Part shown: positions 31,912-40,668 of the stretch, piece after piece
Layout: each line of letters begins with the position of its first letter
How positions within the stretch are numbered: the stretch's first letter is position 1
DNA from: JACOMS01 sp051252005
GTDB taxonomy: Bacteria; Pseudomonadota; Alphaproteobacteria; Caulobacterales; Maricaulaceae
Reading direction: 5' to 3'
Assembly: GCA_051252005.1 (NCBI GenBank)
Contig: JBPOEZ010000005.1
Coordinates: 248,001-312,000 of the forward strand
DNA length: 64,000 bases
Program-made: the position numbers and the translations under genes
Notes under the pieces: generated by a model
Databases searched by the model: none
What the model saw: the letters and a program-made list of their open reading frames with translations, nothing else
What the model was told of the DNA's origin: nothing

Positions 31912-33546
31912 ATGTTGTCAGTGATTAAAAATATTAAGCTGCGCGAAATACTAGCGGCTACCGTCATGATTGTGTGCGGAGTGCTTTGGGGGCAAATGGC
32001 CTCGGCGCAGTCTCAGATCGTGCGAGAAGACTGGACGCCGCTGGGCGAGGAACCCGCGATCGTTGACATTGCGGCCATGAAAACGCGCGCGGAGTCGGGC
32101 GAAGCCTTTACGTTTGAATCAGATAATTTTGTCATGTCAGGCCGCATCGATAAAGAAGGTGGGCAGGCGCTTCTGGCTGATTTGGAGAGCTTTCGCGCGG
32201 CTGTGTTGCTCGCGATTGGCGAGGACTACGCTGCGGAGCCGCAGAAGCTGGAAGTGTTCTACGCAGCGGATAATGAGGATTTTGAATTTACAACAAACCG
32301 CCCAGGCGCGGGGGGGATTTACCGCCGAACGTTTGAGGCCCCTGTGTTCGTCATCAATGGGTATTCGGGCGGTATTGGCGACTTTGGTCACCGGCAAATT
32401 GCCTACCATGAATTAACCCATCACCTTTTGGGGTCTTATTATCACGGGACGTTGCCCGTATGGCTCGGCGAGGGGCTGGCCGAGTATTTTTCGGCGTATG
32501 AACGCGCCGAGGATGGCACCGTCACCATGGGTATGGCGATGCCGGAAAATATAGAAATGCTAAGCCGTTTTGATTGGATGACACCGCGCACATTACTGGA
32601 GTCTATTCACGATTACCCGTTCCGTTCCATGCGGCAGTCGGGCAATGGGTTTTCTTATGTTGATTTTTTCTATGCGCAATCTTGGCTTGCAGCGCATTAT
32701 TTTCAAAGCGATAATGCCCGCTTAGAAAAACTCTCTGAGTTTAACCGCAGTCTTGATCCAGTGATGGACAGCGAGGAAATATTCTCCGGCGTGTTCGGAT
32801 TTAATTACGCCATGTTTGAGAAAAATCTGAGGGCTTATTTGGCTGCTGGGGACTTTACGGCGCAATCCTTTGTGTCGCCGAAAGGTCCAGCCGATTTTGC
32901 CATGACTATAACGCCGCTAACGACGGAGGCGCTTTTGTTCCGGCAGGCCGAAGCCGCGCGCAAGATGATCGACGGAGATCAGGACGGCGAGCCGCTCTTG
33001 GCACTCTATACGTCGATTGAAAACGAAATAGGACAGGCGGAGTTAGCGCAGGCACGGGCGCGGGCTTATTCGGATCAACGCGACTTTGTCAAAGCGGCAG
33101 AGTATGTAGATGTGGCCCTCTCTGCTGCGCCGGACGATAGCGAGGCAAAACGCACCGCAGGCGTTATATTAATGAGCAAAAGCATCGCCGGAACCGTCCC
33201 TAACCCAGACGACATTAAGGCCGCGCGAGGCTATTTAAGGGCGGCAATCAAGGCGGCTCCTGATAATGTCGAAGCGCATTATTATTACGCCCTGTCCTAT
33301 GTCATGACGGGGGACGACGCGCCTGCGTCCGTGTTGACGTCTGTTTATAAATCCGAAGCCTATCTAAGGGGCGCAGGCTTTGCCACGCAGCGCATGTTCC
33401 TCGCGCCAATATTGATGCAGCATAAAAAATATAAAGAAGCGCGCCCTCTAATTGAAGAGGTTCTGAAATGGAGCGACGATTACCAAGCGGAGCGCACGGC
33501 GCGGCAAATGAGGCGCATGCTCGATCGCTTAGAGAGCGGATTTTGA
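31912..33546 (+). CDS. secreted HExxH metallopeptidase with TPR repeats
   Basis: 544 residues with an N-terminal membrane or signal segment (ILAATVMIVCGVLWGQMASA). The peptidase domain has H166-E-L-T-H and the downstream Glu in LGEGLAEYF, the gluzincin-like zinc ligands, and DFFYAQSWLAAHYF after it. From about residue 330 onward helical TPR-like pairs follow (AEYVDVALSAAPDDSEAKRT, YLRAAIKAAPDNVEAHYYYA). It is probably periplasmic. It is a tandem paralogue of the frameshifted gene 3 bp upstream. The substrate is unknown. Confidence 0.8.
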   Translation: MLSVIKNIKLREILAATVMIVCGVLWGQMASAQSQIVREDWTPLGEEPAIVDIAAMKTRAESGEAFTFESDNFVMSGRIDKEGGQALLADLESFRAAVLLAIGEDYAAEPQKLEVFYAADNEDFEFTTNRPGAGGIYRRTFEAPVFVINGYSGGIGDFGHRQIAYHELTHHLLGSYYHGTLPVWLGEGLAEYFSAYERAEDGTVTMGMAMPENIEMLSRFDWMTPRTLLESIHDYPFRSMRQSGNGFSYVDFFYAQSWLAAHYFQSDNARLEKLSEFNRSLDPVMDSEEIFSGVFGFNYAMFEKNLRAYLAAGDFTAQSFVSPKGPADFAMTITPLTTEALLFRQAEAARKMIDGDQDGEPLLALYTSIENEIGQAELAQARARAYSDQRDFVKAAEYVDVALSAAPDDSEAKRTAGVILMSKSIAGTVPNPDDIKAARGYLRAAIKAAPDNVEAHYYYALSYVMTGDDAPASVLTSVYKSEAYLRGAGFATQRMFLAPILMQHKKYKEARPLIEEVLKWSDDYQAERTARQMRRMLDRLESGF

Positions 33547-33586
33547 TCGTAGGGATATGCCTGTATTCACGGCTTTAAAAACGAAA

Positions 33587-33625
33587 AACCCCGACGCATG
33601 CTGTCATGGCCGAGGTTGTTTTTTT
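33587..33625. terminator. bidirectional terminator between the peptidase gene and infC
   Basis: AACCCCG (33587-33593) and CGAGGTT (33611-33617) form the stem. On the + strand it is followed by GTTTTTTT; on the minus strand the stem is better paired (one wobble) and followed by TTTCGTTTTT. It serves two convergent genes. Confidence 0.7.
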
Positions 33626-33641
33626 ACTGTATGAAGGCGCT

Positions 33642-34184
33642 TTATTTCGGCGCGAGGACCATTGTCATCATGCGGCCTTCGGTTTTGGGTTCGAATTCAA
33701 CTTTTGTGTCTTCTTCGAAATCCGCTTTCACGCGCTGTAGTAATGTCATGCCGCGGTCCATGTGAGCCATTTCGCGGCCCCTGAAACGGATCGTGACTTT
33801 TACCTTATCGCCCCGATCAAAGAAGCGGGTCATGGCGCGAGTTTTGACCTCGTAATCATGGGTATCAATATTCGGACGCATCTTGATCTCTTTGATTTCT
33901 TGCGTGCGCTGGCTTTTACGAGCGGCAGCTTTTTTCTTTTGCTGTTCGAACCTAAGTTTGCCGTAATCCAAGATTTTACAAACGGGCGTATTCGGATTGG
34001 GGGCAACTTCTACCAAGTCCAGTCCAGCGGCGCGTGCAGCAGCCAACGCTTCGTCAATAGAGACGACGCCGCGTTTTTCACCGGTTTCTGTAATGAGAAG
34101 GACTTGGGGGGAATCGATTTCCCTATTTGTACGCGGTCCTTTAGGTTTCTTGGACGGTGGCGCAGCGTGTGGTCGTCTAGCTAT
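33642..34184 (-). CDS. infC: translation initiation factor IF-3 with ATA start codon
   Basis: 180 residues. The frame continues upstream of the first ATG-like codon through NREIDSPQVLLITETGEKRG to ARRPHAAPPSKKPKGPRTNR, the conserved N-terminus. The codon before it is ATA (34182-34184), preceded 8 nt upstream by AGGAG (34193-34197 on the minus strand). Rare start codons in infC are known and let IF-3 control its own translation; ATA fits that rule. IF-3 binds the 30S subunit and checks start codon pairing. Conserved C-terminal parts (IKMRPNIDTHDYEVKTR, VKVTIRFRGREMAH) are present. The gene is separated from rpmI-rplT by the peptidase pair. Confidence 0.93.
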   Translation of the reverse strand: MARRPHAAPPSKKPKGPRTNREIDSPQVLLITETGEKRGVVSIDEALAAARAAGLDLVEVAPNPNTPVCKILDYGKLRFEQQKKKAAARKSQRTQEIKEIKMRPNIDTHDYEVKTRAMTRFFDRGDKVKVTIRFRGREMAHMDRGMTLLQRVKADFEEDTKVEFEPKTEGRMMTMVLAPK

Positions 34185-34321
34185 GAAAAAATCTCCTGTT
34201 TAGCCAATTTTGTAGGCTGTATATGGGCGCATGACGCCGTGTTTTCAAGCACGCACTTTAAGAATCGCCCCTTTTCATGGGCCGTTGTGCCTGATTTGCA
34301 ACAATCGGGAAGCAATCGCCG

Positions 34322-35437
34322 TTAATCCGGCTGAGCTACCAGTCTTTCATACACGGCGAGCGTGTCGCGCTGTAGCCGAGCCTTGGAAAAGTTATCAGCA
34401 ATATGCTTGCGGGCGCGAGGGCCGTCATAATTCGGCCAATTCAAAGCCTTTTGGATCGCTTCGGCAAGAGATTTTGCATCGCCCGGAGTTGCGAGGTAGC
34501 CGGTTTCGCCGTCCAGAACCGTTTCGAGCGCGCCGCCGTGACCCGTTGCAACAACGGGTCTTTGCATGGCCTGCGCTTCGGCGGCGATACGGCCAAACGC
34601 TTCTGGATCCGTAGAGGCAGAGAGGACAATATCCGCGCAGGCCATGGCCGCAGGAATTTGCGTGCTATGACCGGGGAAGGCGACTCTGTGCTCAACGCCG
34701 AGTTTTTTGCAAGCGAGCTTTAGCTCATCAACAAATTCATCTCGCCCCTGTGCGTCGCCAAGGCATATAAGCGCGCAATTACTCGGTAGAAGATGCAGGG
34801 CTTCGATGGCGACTAACTGGCCTTTCCACCGCGTAAGACGGCCGGGCAAAAGAATAAGCCTATGGTCAAGCGGAACATCCCATTGCGCAAACTGAGCCTC
34901 GATCTCTTTTTTATCTATTTTATCAAGGTCAAATTTTTCCATATCGACACCGCGCGGGATGACGATGATTTTGTCTTCGGGCGTGCCATGTTCTGCAATG
35001 ATATGTTTTTTGGTAAAGCCGGAGTTGGCGATAATTAAATCGGCCTTCGTCATAATGGCATTATATCCGCGCTTAAGGCCGGACTTGGCGTTATAAATAC
35101 CGTGATAGGTCGTGAGAAACGGCGTGCCGGTTTGCGAGGCGGCGGCGCGGGCGGGCCAAGCCGGAGCCCGTGAGCGCGCATGGACGAGGTCAATATTATG
35201 GGTCTTGATGATGTCGACGAGCGTTTTGGTGTTGCGTCTGAACTTAAGTAGATTTTTACTGCCAACCGGAAATTTGTGCAAGACACCGCCAAGGGCTTCA
35301 AGTTCTTCTTCGAGGCGCCCGCCTGCGCTCGCCACATGTGCGCCGTGTCCGGCGGCGCGCAAGGCCTCCACCATTTCAAGGGTCGTCCGTTCAACGCCTC
35401 CGGCATTGAGTTCAGGCACGATTTGGAGCACATTCAT
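34322..35437 (-). CDS. family 4 glycosyltransferase
   Basis: 371 residues with a GT-B fold. The N-terminal start MNVLQIVPELNAGGVERTTL is typical of GT4. The C-terminal nucleotide-sugar site shows LLPGRLTRWKGQLVAIEAL, CADIVLSASTDPEAFGRIAA and EAQAMQRPVVATGHGGALE, with the EAFGRIAAEAQAM pair of acidic residues. It is probably cytoplasmic, adding a sugar to lipopolysaccharide core or another surface glycan. It is transcribed singly, divergent from the alpha/beta hydrolase gene. Confidence 0.9.
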   Translation of the reverse strand: MNVLQIVPELNAGGVERTTLEMVEALRAAGHGAHVASAGGRLEEELEALGGVLHKFPVGSKNLLKFRRNTKTLVDIIKTHNIDLVHARSRAPAWPARAAASQTGTPFLTTYHGIYNAKSGLKRGYNAIMTKADLIIANSGFTKKHIIAEHGTPEDKIIVIPRGVDMEKFDLDKIDKKEIEAQFAQWDVPLDHRLILLPGRLTRWKGQLVAIEALHLLPSNCALICLGDAQGRDEFVDELKLACKKLGVEHRVAFPGHSTQIPAAMACADIVLSASTDPEAFGRIAAEAQAMQRPVVATGHGGALETVLDGETGYLATPGDAKSLAEAIQKALNWPNYDGPRARKHIADNFSKARLQRDTLAVYERLVAQPD

Positions 35438-35474
35438 GGGTAAGTCTCGAATCTCATAGGGAGGTCATAACATC

Positions 35475-36329
35475 ATGACGGTCGTTCCGCCTGTAAAAAC
35501 TTTGCCGCAAGAAAACTTATCTGCGGAAAGTCTCACTACGTATTTTTTAATAGCGCCTGGATATGCTGGCTCCTACGAGGAGGCAATCGCCTATAAGAAG
35601 ACAGACACAAAAGAGGGGAAGGTCGGTCCGACTATCATTTGGTGCGGCGGGCTGAAGTCCGACATGGAAGGCGGAAAAGCGCTGCACCTTCATGATTGGG
35701 CGCTGCGAACGGGGCGAGGCTTTGTGCGCTTTGATTATTTCGGTCACGGCGAAAGCAGCGGGCGATTTCGCGACGGGACGGTGTCGCGCTGGGGCCGCGA
35801 TGTGGTTCAGATTATGGACGAGCTTACGTCGGGCGATGTTATTCTGGTTGGTTCTTCTATGGGCGGCTGGGCTTCATTGCTTGCCATGCTCGAGCGGCCA
35901 GAACGGGTTAAGGCGATGCTTTTAATTGCGCCTGCGCCGGACTTTACGGAAAAACTCATGTGGGCCAACTGGCCAGAAGAGGCGCGCCGCGCGGTCACGG
36001 AAGACGGCATACATTATGAACCGTCGGATTATGACGAGCCGTATGAATATAGCCGAGACTTAATAGAAGACGGACGAGCGCATCAAATTTTAGATGCACC
36101 AATTGAGTTTGACGGTCCTGTGCACATCCTGCAAGGCGCGCAAGATGCTGTGGTGCCGTGGGATCACTCTCGCAGATTAGTAGACGTTTTGACGGCCCGC
36201 GATGTGACGTTTACACTGGTAAAATCCGGCGATCACAGCCTGTCCCGACCAGAGGATTTAGACCGTCTTGAACGCGCGATTGAGGCGCTTTGCACGAAAG
36301 TCACAGGCGTTAGAGGTGTGGCATGTTAA
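35475..36329 (+). CDS. alpha/beta hydrolase
   Basis: 284 residues. The nucleophile is the Ser in ILVGSSMGGW (about residue 127); the oxyanion motif is FDYFGHGESSG, the acid is in LQGAQDAVVPWD and the His in SGDHSLSRPED. This is the layout of small esterase/thioesterase-like hydrolases with unknown substrate. ATG 36323 of the next gene overlaps its end (ATGTTAA), so the two are co-translated, followed by prmC. Cytoplasmic; no signal peptide. Confidence 0.88.
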   Translation: MTVVPPVKTLPQENLSAESLTTYFLIAPGYAGSYEEAIAYKKTDTKEGKVGPTIIWCGGLKSDMEGGKALHLHDWALRTGRGFVRFDYFGHGESSGRFRDGTVSRWGRDVVQIMDELTSGDVILVGSSMGGWASLLAMLERPERVKAMLLIAPAPDFTEKLMWANWPEEARRAVTEDGIHYEPSDYDEPYEYSRDLIEDGRAHQILDAPIEFDGPVHILQGAQDAVVPWDHSRRLVDVLTARDVTFTLVKSGDHSLSRPEDLDRLERAIEALCTKVTGVRGVAC

Positions 36330-36781
36330 GTGTATTGCCGACAGCGGCGCTTGTAATACTGGTTTTCGTCGTTGGCTTTCCGGCTTTTTGGTACGCGATC
36401 GTGTTCTTGATAAGCCGAATGGGCGCGTGGGCAGCATTGGCGCAACATTACAGCACGTCCAATAGTCTGCCAGAACCAAAGCGGGCTTGGCGGACGATGG
36501 CGTTTCGAAAGTCGTTTATAAGAATGGCAAATTATGGGAACATCGTCACCTACCGCGTTGATCCTGACGCTTTATATTTGTCGATTATGGTGATGTTTCG
36601 CCCGGGGCACCCTACGCTCCGTATACCTTTTGCAGATATAGAGATAAAAAAAGATGTCGGCTACTTTGGCAGGCAAGCGCATTTGACCATAGCCCGCGAG
36701 CCAGACTGGCGTGTTATCATGCAAATGTCTGATATTCACTGGATCGAAGAGCAGCAGGCCGAGAAGACGAAACCGCAGTGA
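36323..36781 (+). CDS. membrane-anchored hypothetical protein
   Basis: 152 residues with one N-terminal hydrophobic segment (AALVILVFVVGFPAFWYAIV) and a soluble C-terminal part with beta-strand pattern (ALYLSIMVMFRPGHPTLRIP). No family is recognised. It overlaps the hydrolase gene at its start and prmC at its end (GTGA at 36778-36781), which suggests one operon rather than a shared function. Confidence 0.65.
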   Translation: MLSVLPTAALVILVFVVGFPAFWYAIVFLISRMGAWAALAQHYSTSNSLPEPKRAWRTMAFRKSFIRMANYGNIVTYRVDPDALYLSIMVMFRPGHPTLRIPFADIEIKKDVGYFGRQAHLTIAREPDWRVIMQMSDIHWIEEQQAEKTKPQ

Positions 36782-37653
36782 CACTTTCAGGCTATAAACG
36801 CGGGCTTATCGCCAAACTGCGCGGCGGAGGCAGGGGAGGTGTGGATAGTCCAGACCTAGATGCGCGCCTGTTGATTATGGCGGGTACAGGGTGGACGCAG
36901 ACGGATATTATACTTCGCGGCGATGACGATCTGCCTGACAGTATGATAGGTAAAATTGACGCTATGGCAGAGCGCCGTCTTGCGGGTGAACCTATCGACC
37001 ATATCTTGGGTGCTCGCGAATTTTACGGGCGCGCATTTGAGATTTCCAAAGATGTGCTATCGCCAAGACCTGAAACCGAAGGGCTTGTAGACGCCGCGCT
37101 AAAATCTCTAAACGGGCTGCGTGCGCCGTATATTTTAGATCTCGGCACGGGATCCGGCGCAATTATTATAACGCTTCTGTCTGAAATCTTAGGCGCAAGC
37201 GGGCTTGCGGTGGATATGTCAGATGCGGCTTTAACTGTAGCGCAGACCAACGCTCGTAAGCACACAGTGCATGAGCGATTGAACTTTGTTTGCGGTTCTT
37301 GGCTGGGTCCTGTGGAGGGTGTCTTTGACCTTATCGTTTCAAACCCGCCTTATATAACGGAGGCCGCGATGAAAGAACTGTCCCGTGAGGTCACAGAGTT
37401 TGATCCGCATATGGCGCTTTACGGCGGGTCTGACGGGCTCGGCCCGTACCGCGTGATTATACCCGAGGCCAAGGCCTATTTGAAAGCCGGCGCAGAGCTT
37501 ATATTCGAAATCGGCTATGACCAAGGGGCGGCTGTCGCGGCGTTAATGACAGAGCATGGTTATGAGGGGGTGCAAATCCTTAAGGACTTATCTGGTCATG
37601 ACAGGGTTGTTACTGGGAAAACCGCTCATGAAATAAACGAGATAAAACCGTAA
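36778..37653 (+). CDS. prmC: release factor glutamine methyltransferase
   Basis: 291 residues from a GTG overlapping the previous stop. The N-terminal helical domain includes DARLLIMAGTGW and RLAGEPIDHILGAREFYGR. The SAM-binding motif is ILDLGTGSGAIII, and the catalytic SNPPYI motif (N189) binds the glutamine side chain. PrmC methylates the GGQ glutamine of RF1 and RF2. prfA is not next to it here. The stop at 37653 is followed by 149 bp before the DUF4167 gene. Confidence 0.95.
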   Translation: MTLSGYKRGLIAKLRGGGRGGVDSPDLDARLLIMAGTGWTQTDIILRGDDDLPDSMIGKIDAMAERRLAGEPIDHILGAREFYGRAFEISKDVLSPRPETEGLVDAALKSLNGLRAPYILDLGTGSGAIIITLLSEILGASGLAVDMSDAALTVAQTNARKHTVHERLNFVCGSWLGPVEGVFDLIVSNPPYITEAAMKELSREVTEFDPHMALYGGSDGLGPYRVIIPEAKAYLKAGAELIFEIGYDQGAAVAALMTEHGYEGVQILKDLSGHDRVVTGKTAHEINEIKP

Positions 37654-37802
37654 AAAGGGCTTGGCCGTTTGGACGGGGTTTGCTAGGCATAATGCGCACG
37701 TCGGCGGATTAAATACTAATCCCGGCCTGCGAGAAGCCCACATAGGATGAAAGCGCCGCATTAGAAGCCGCGCGCATAGGGATATTTTTAAGGACAAAGC
37801 GT

Positions 37803-38471
37803 ATGAAACGCCAACGCGGACGTAACCGTCGTAATAACAACAGCAATAATAATTATAACAATAATAATAACAGCAACCGCTCTATGGACAGTAACGGTCC
37901 TGACGTAAAAGTTCGCGGTAATGCTAGCCAAATTCATGATAAATATGAAGCGCTCGCCCGCGATGCCGCCTCTAGCGGAAGCCGCGTCAAAGCTGAAAAC
38001 TACCGTCAACATGCTGAGCATTATCTGCGGATGATGAACGCGCAGGAAGCGGCCAAACAAGCGGCTCGCGAAGAAGCCGAAGCGCGCGAAGAGAAAAAAC
38101 GCGCCGCCAATAGCCGAGCTGAAAATAACCGCTCTGATAATAACGATTCTGATAACTCGGATAATGATGGCAGAAAATCCCGTCGTCATCCGCCGCGCGG
38201 GCGTCAAAAACAAGACGAATCGTCTGATAATGCTGAGGCCAGCAATGCTACGGACGCGGATGCATCTGCTGATGTTGATACCCCCGTTAAAAAAGCGCCT
38301 GTAAAAAAGGCAAAGAAAGCTCCTGCGGAAAAAGCGCCGAAAGAAAAAGTGGCCGAAGACAATACGGCCGAAACAGACAGCATCGAACCTTCCGAAGAGG
38401 CCGCGCCTCGCCGCCGCCGTGCTCCGGCTCGTAAAAAGGCGCCTGTTGTTACGGCGACCGCCGCAGAATAG
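37803..38471 (+). CDS. DUF4167 domain protein
   Basis: 222 residues. The start is Arg-, Asn-rich (MKRQRGRNRRNNN), followed by the DUF4167 core DVKVRGNASQIHDKYEALAR ... ENYRQHAEHYLRMMNAQ. The second half is low complexity, charged and Ala/Lys/Pro-rich, with KKAPVKKAKKAPAEKAPKEK and RRRRAPARKKAP resembling histone-like tails. DUF4167 proteins are widespread in alphaproteobacteria, function unknown, possibly RNA- or DNA-binding. It precedes dnaX by 58 bp. Confidence 0.92.
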   Translation: MKRQRGRNRRNNNSNNNYNNNNNSNRSMDSNGPDVKVRGNASQIHDKYEALARDAASSGSRVKAENYRQHAEHYLRMMNAQEAAKQAAREEAEAREEKKRAANSRAENNRSDNNDSDNSDNDGRKSRRHPPRGRQKQDESSDNAEASNATDADASADVDTPVKKAPVKKAKKAPAEKAPKEKVAEDNTAETDSIEPSEEAAPRRRRAPARKKAPVVTATAAE

Positions 38472-38529
38472 CGCTCTATTTTAAACTTGTCCCCTTCCTA
38501 GGGGGCATTTGCGCCCCTATAAGGGTGGG

Positions 38530-40317
38530 ATGAGCGACTCGACTTCCCCCCAAACTGAAGAAGCCGAAACCTATCAGGTTTTGGCCCGTAAATACCGTCC
38601 GCGTACCTTTGAAGATATGATTGGGCAGGAAGCCATGGTTACAACGCTGACCAATGCTTTCAAAGCAGGGCGTGTCGCTCACGCCTTTATGCTCACAGGT
38701 GTTCGCGGTATCGGCAAGACGACAACGGCGCGGCTGCTCGCGCGCGCGCTCAATTACGAAACAGACGAACAAGACGGCCCGTCCGTAGAGCTCGGCACGC
38801 CTGGGCGTCATTGTGATTTAATCATGAGCTCCAGCCATATGGACGTTCTGGAAATGGATGCGGCGTCTCGCACAGGCGTTGAAAACATGCGCGAGCTTTT
38901 GGACGGGGTGCGTTATGCGCCTGTGTCGGCTCGCTACAAAGTCTATATTATTGATGAGGTGCACATGCTCTCGACAGGCGCGTTTAACGCTCTGCTCAAG
39001 ACACTCGAAGAGCCGCCCGATCATGCCAAATTTATCTTTGCGACAACGGAAATTCGCAAAGTTCCGATCACCGTGCTCTCGCGGTGTCAGCGTTTTGATT
39101 TACGCCGCGTCGAAGCGGGCACCCTTTCTGATCATTTGAAAAATATCTGCGCGCAGGAAAAGGCGAAAGTCTCGGACGAAGGCCTTGCGCTAATTTCACG
39201 CGCGGCAGAAGGGTCTGTTCGCGACGCGCTGTCTTTGCTTGACCAAGCTATTGTCCAAGACGGCCTTGGCGGCGACGAGGTTAGCTTTGAGCAAGTGCGC
39301 TCCATGCTCGGCCTTGCCGACCGTATTCGTATTCTCGATCTTTTTGCGCTGGCCGCAACGGGCGACGGGGCAGGGGCGCTTAATGAAATGCGGAGCCAAT
39401 ATGATGACGGGGCCGATCCAGGCGTTGTCATGCGAGACCTCCTTGATATTTGCCACGAGGTTAGCCGCGTAAAAACACTCGGCGATGAAGCTGATATGGA
39501 CGCCGCGCCAGATCAGGTGGAACGCGTAAAAAACCTTGCCGAGAGCTTGTCACTTGGGCAGCTCACGCGGATTTGGCAGCTACTGCTGACGTCCTATAAT
39601 GATGTGCGCTCTGCGCCCGCGCCGCTGGCTGCGGCTGAAATGGCGCTGCTCAAATTATCTGTGGCGGGTGATTTGCCGCCGCCGGAGCTAGCCGCGCAAA
39701 TTATCAACGAAATCCGTTCCGGTAATTTTACGGCGCCGCAGGTTAGTCCTCCGTCTTCGCCTCAAGGCGGCGGAGGCGGGAGCATGGCGATGAGTTCTGC
39801 GCCTACTCCGCCCAATCCACACACTCAAAGACAGCCTAATGGCCAAGTTACGGCTATGAGCGCGCCGTCTCCGGCTCAAACGCCTCGCCCTGCTGTAACA
39901 CTGCAATCCCTAGAAGATTTTACAGACGCGTTGACGGATCAACAGGCGGCCTTGCGCTACGACATTGAAAAATACGTCAAACCGATCCGGTTTCGCCAAG
40001 GTTCGATCACCATAGAAAACCTTACTGAAGCCCCGCCGTCGCTTGTTGGCCGTATGGTCGAAGCGCTGCGGGATGTGACGGGTGATTTGTGGCTTGTTGA
40101 CCAAGAGGCCGGAAAAGGCGCGCTCTCTATCGCTGAACAACGCAAGCAAGAAATCGCTGACCGTGACGCCAAAGACCGCGCACACCCCGCGTTCTCGCAT
40201 CCCCTAATAATGTCAGCCCAGCTCATTGAAATACGCGATACCGCCACCACATCGAAGACTGACGACAATGTCATTGCTGGTAATTTTGGCAGCGTAAATG
40301 ACAGCGATGACGATTAA
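38530..40317 (+). CDS. dnaX: DNA polymerase III subunits tau/gamma
   Basis: 595 residues. KYRPRTFEDMIGQEAM, Walker A RGIGKTTTARLLARA (K63), then only one cysteine of the zinc module (GRHCDLI), as is common in alphaproteobacteria. Motif DEVHML, sensor LSRCQRFDLRRV and the tau C-terminal region from about residue 450 after a Pro/Gly-rich linker follow. It is the clamp-loader ATPase of the replicase. A GGGTGGG ribosome site precedes ATG 38530. It is followed after 15 bp by ybaB, a standard pair. Confidence 0.97.
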   Translation: MSDSTSPQTEEAETYQVLARKYRPRTFEDMIGQEAMVTTLTNAFKAGRVAHAFMLTGVRGIGKTTTARLLARALNYETDEQDGPSVELGTPGRHCDLIMSSSHMDVLEMDAASRTGVENMRELLDGVRYAPVSARYKVYIIDEVHMLSTGAFNALLKTLEEPPDHAKFIFATTEIRKVPITVLSRCQRFDLRRVEAGTLSDHLKNICAQEKAKVSDEGLALISRAAEGSVRDALSLLDQAIVQDGLGGDEVSFEQVRSMLGLADRIRILDLFALAATGDGAGALNEMRSQYDDGADPGVVMRDLLDICHEVSRVKTLGDEADMDAAPDQVERVKNLAESLSLGQLTRIWQLLLTSYNDVRSAPAPLAAAEMALLKLSVAGDLPPPELAAQIINEIRSGNFTAPQVSPPSSPQGGGGGSMAMSSAPTPPNPHTQRQPNGQVTAMSAPSPAQTPRPAVTLQSLEDFTDALTDQQAALRYDIEKYVKPIRFRQGSITIENLTEAPPSLVGRMVEALRDVTGDLWLVDQEAGKGALSIAEQRKQEIADRDAKDRAHPAFSHPLIMSAQLIEIRDTATTSKTDDNVIAGNFGSVNDSDDD

Positions 40318-40332
40318 AACGGAGCTTCGGTT

Positions 40333-40656
40333 ATGAAAGACCTTATGGGCCTGATGAAACAGGCAAAAGAGATGCAATCGAAAATGGAGGCGGCGCAGGC
40401 GAAGGTCTCTGACCTTGAAGCGGAAGGCCGCGCAGGCGCGGGTCTTGTGAGTCTCACAGTGTCCGGCGAAGGCCATATGAAATCCCTCAAGATTGATCCG
40501 TCCATCTTGAATCCGGACGACGGCGAAATCGTCGAAGATTTAATTATCGCCGCTTTTAATGACGCGAAAGTTAAATTAGACGCGGCCAAAGAGTCGACTA
40601 TGAAATCCGCTTTTGGCGATATGCCCATGCCCCCCGGCATGAAAATGCCATTTTAA
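40333..40656 (+). CDS. ybaB: YbaB/EbfC nucleoid-associated protein
   Basis: 107 residues. MKDLMGLMKQAKEMQSKMEA, GAGLVSLTVSGEGHMKSLKI and the Pro/Met-rich end (DMPMPPGMKMPF) are diagnostic. YbaB binds DNA as a dimer and shapes the nucleoid. It follows dnaX as usual. recR, the common third member of this operon, is absent; a signal-peptide protein gene follows instead. Confidence 0.97.
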   Translation: MKDLMGLMKQAKEMQSKMEAAQAKVSDLEAEGRAGAGLVSLTVSGEGHMKSLKIDPSILNPDDGEIVEDLIIAAFNDAKVKLDAAKESTMKSAFGDMPMPPGMKMPF

Positions 40657-40668
40657 CTTGGAGATAAT

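Noticed and set aside
38482..38529. 4.5S (SRP) RNA upstream of dnaX
   Set aside because: Only 58 bp separate the genes and the short GGGGGC/GCGCCCC hairpin lacks the SRP RNA core.
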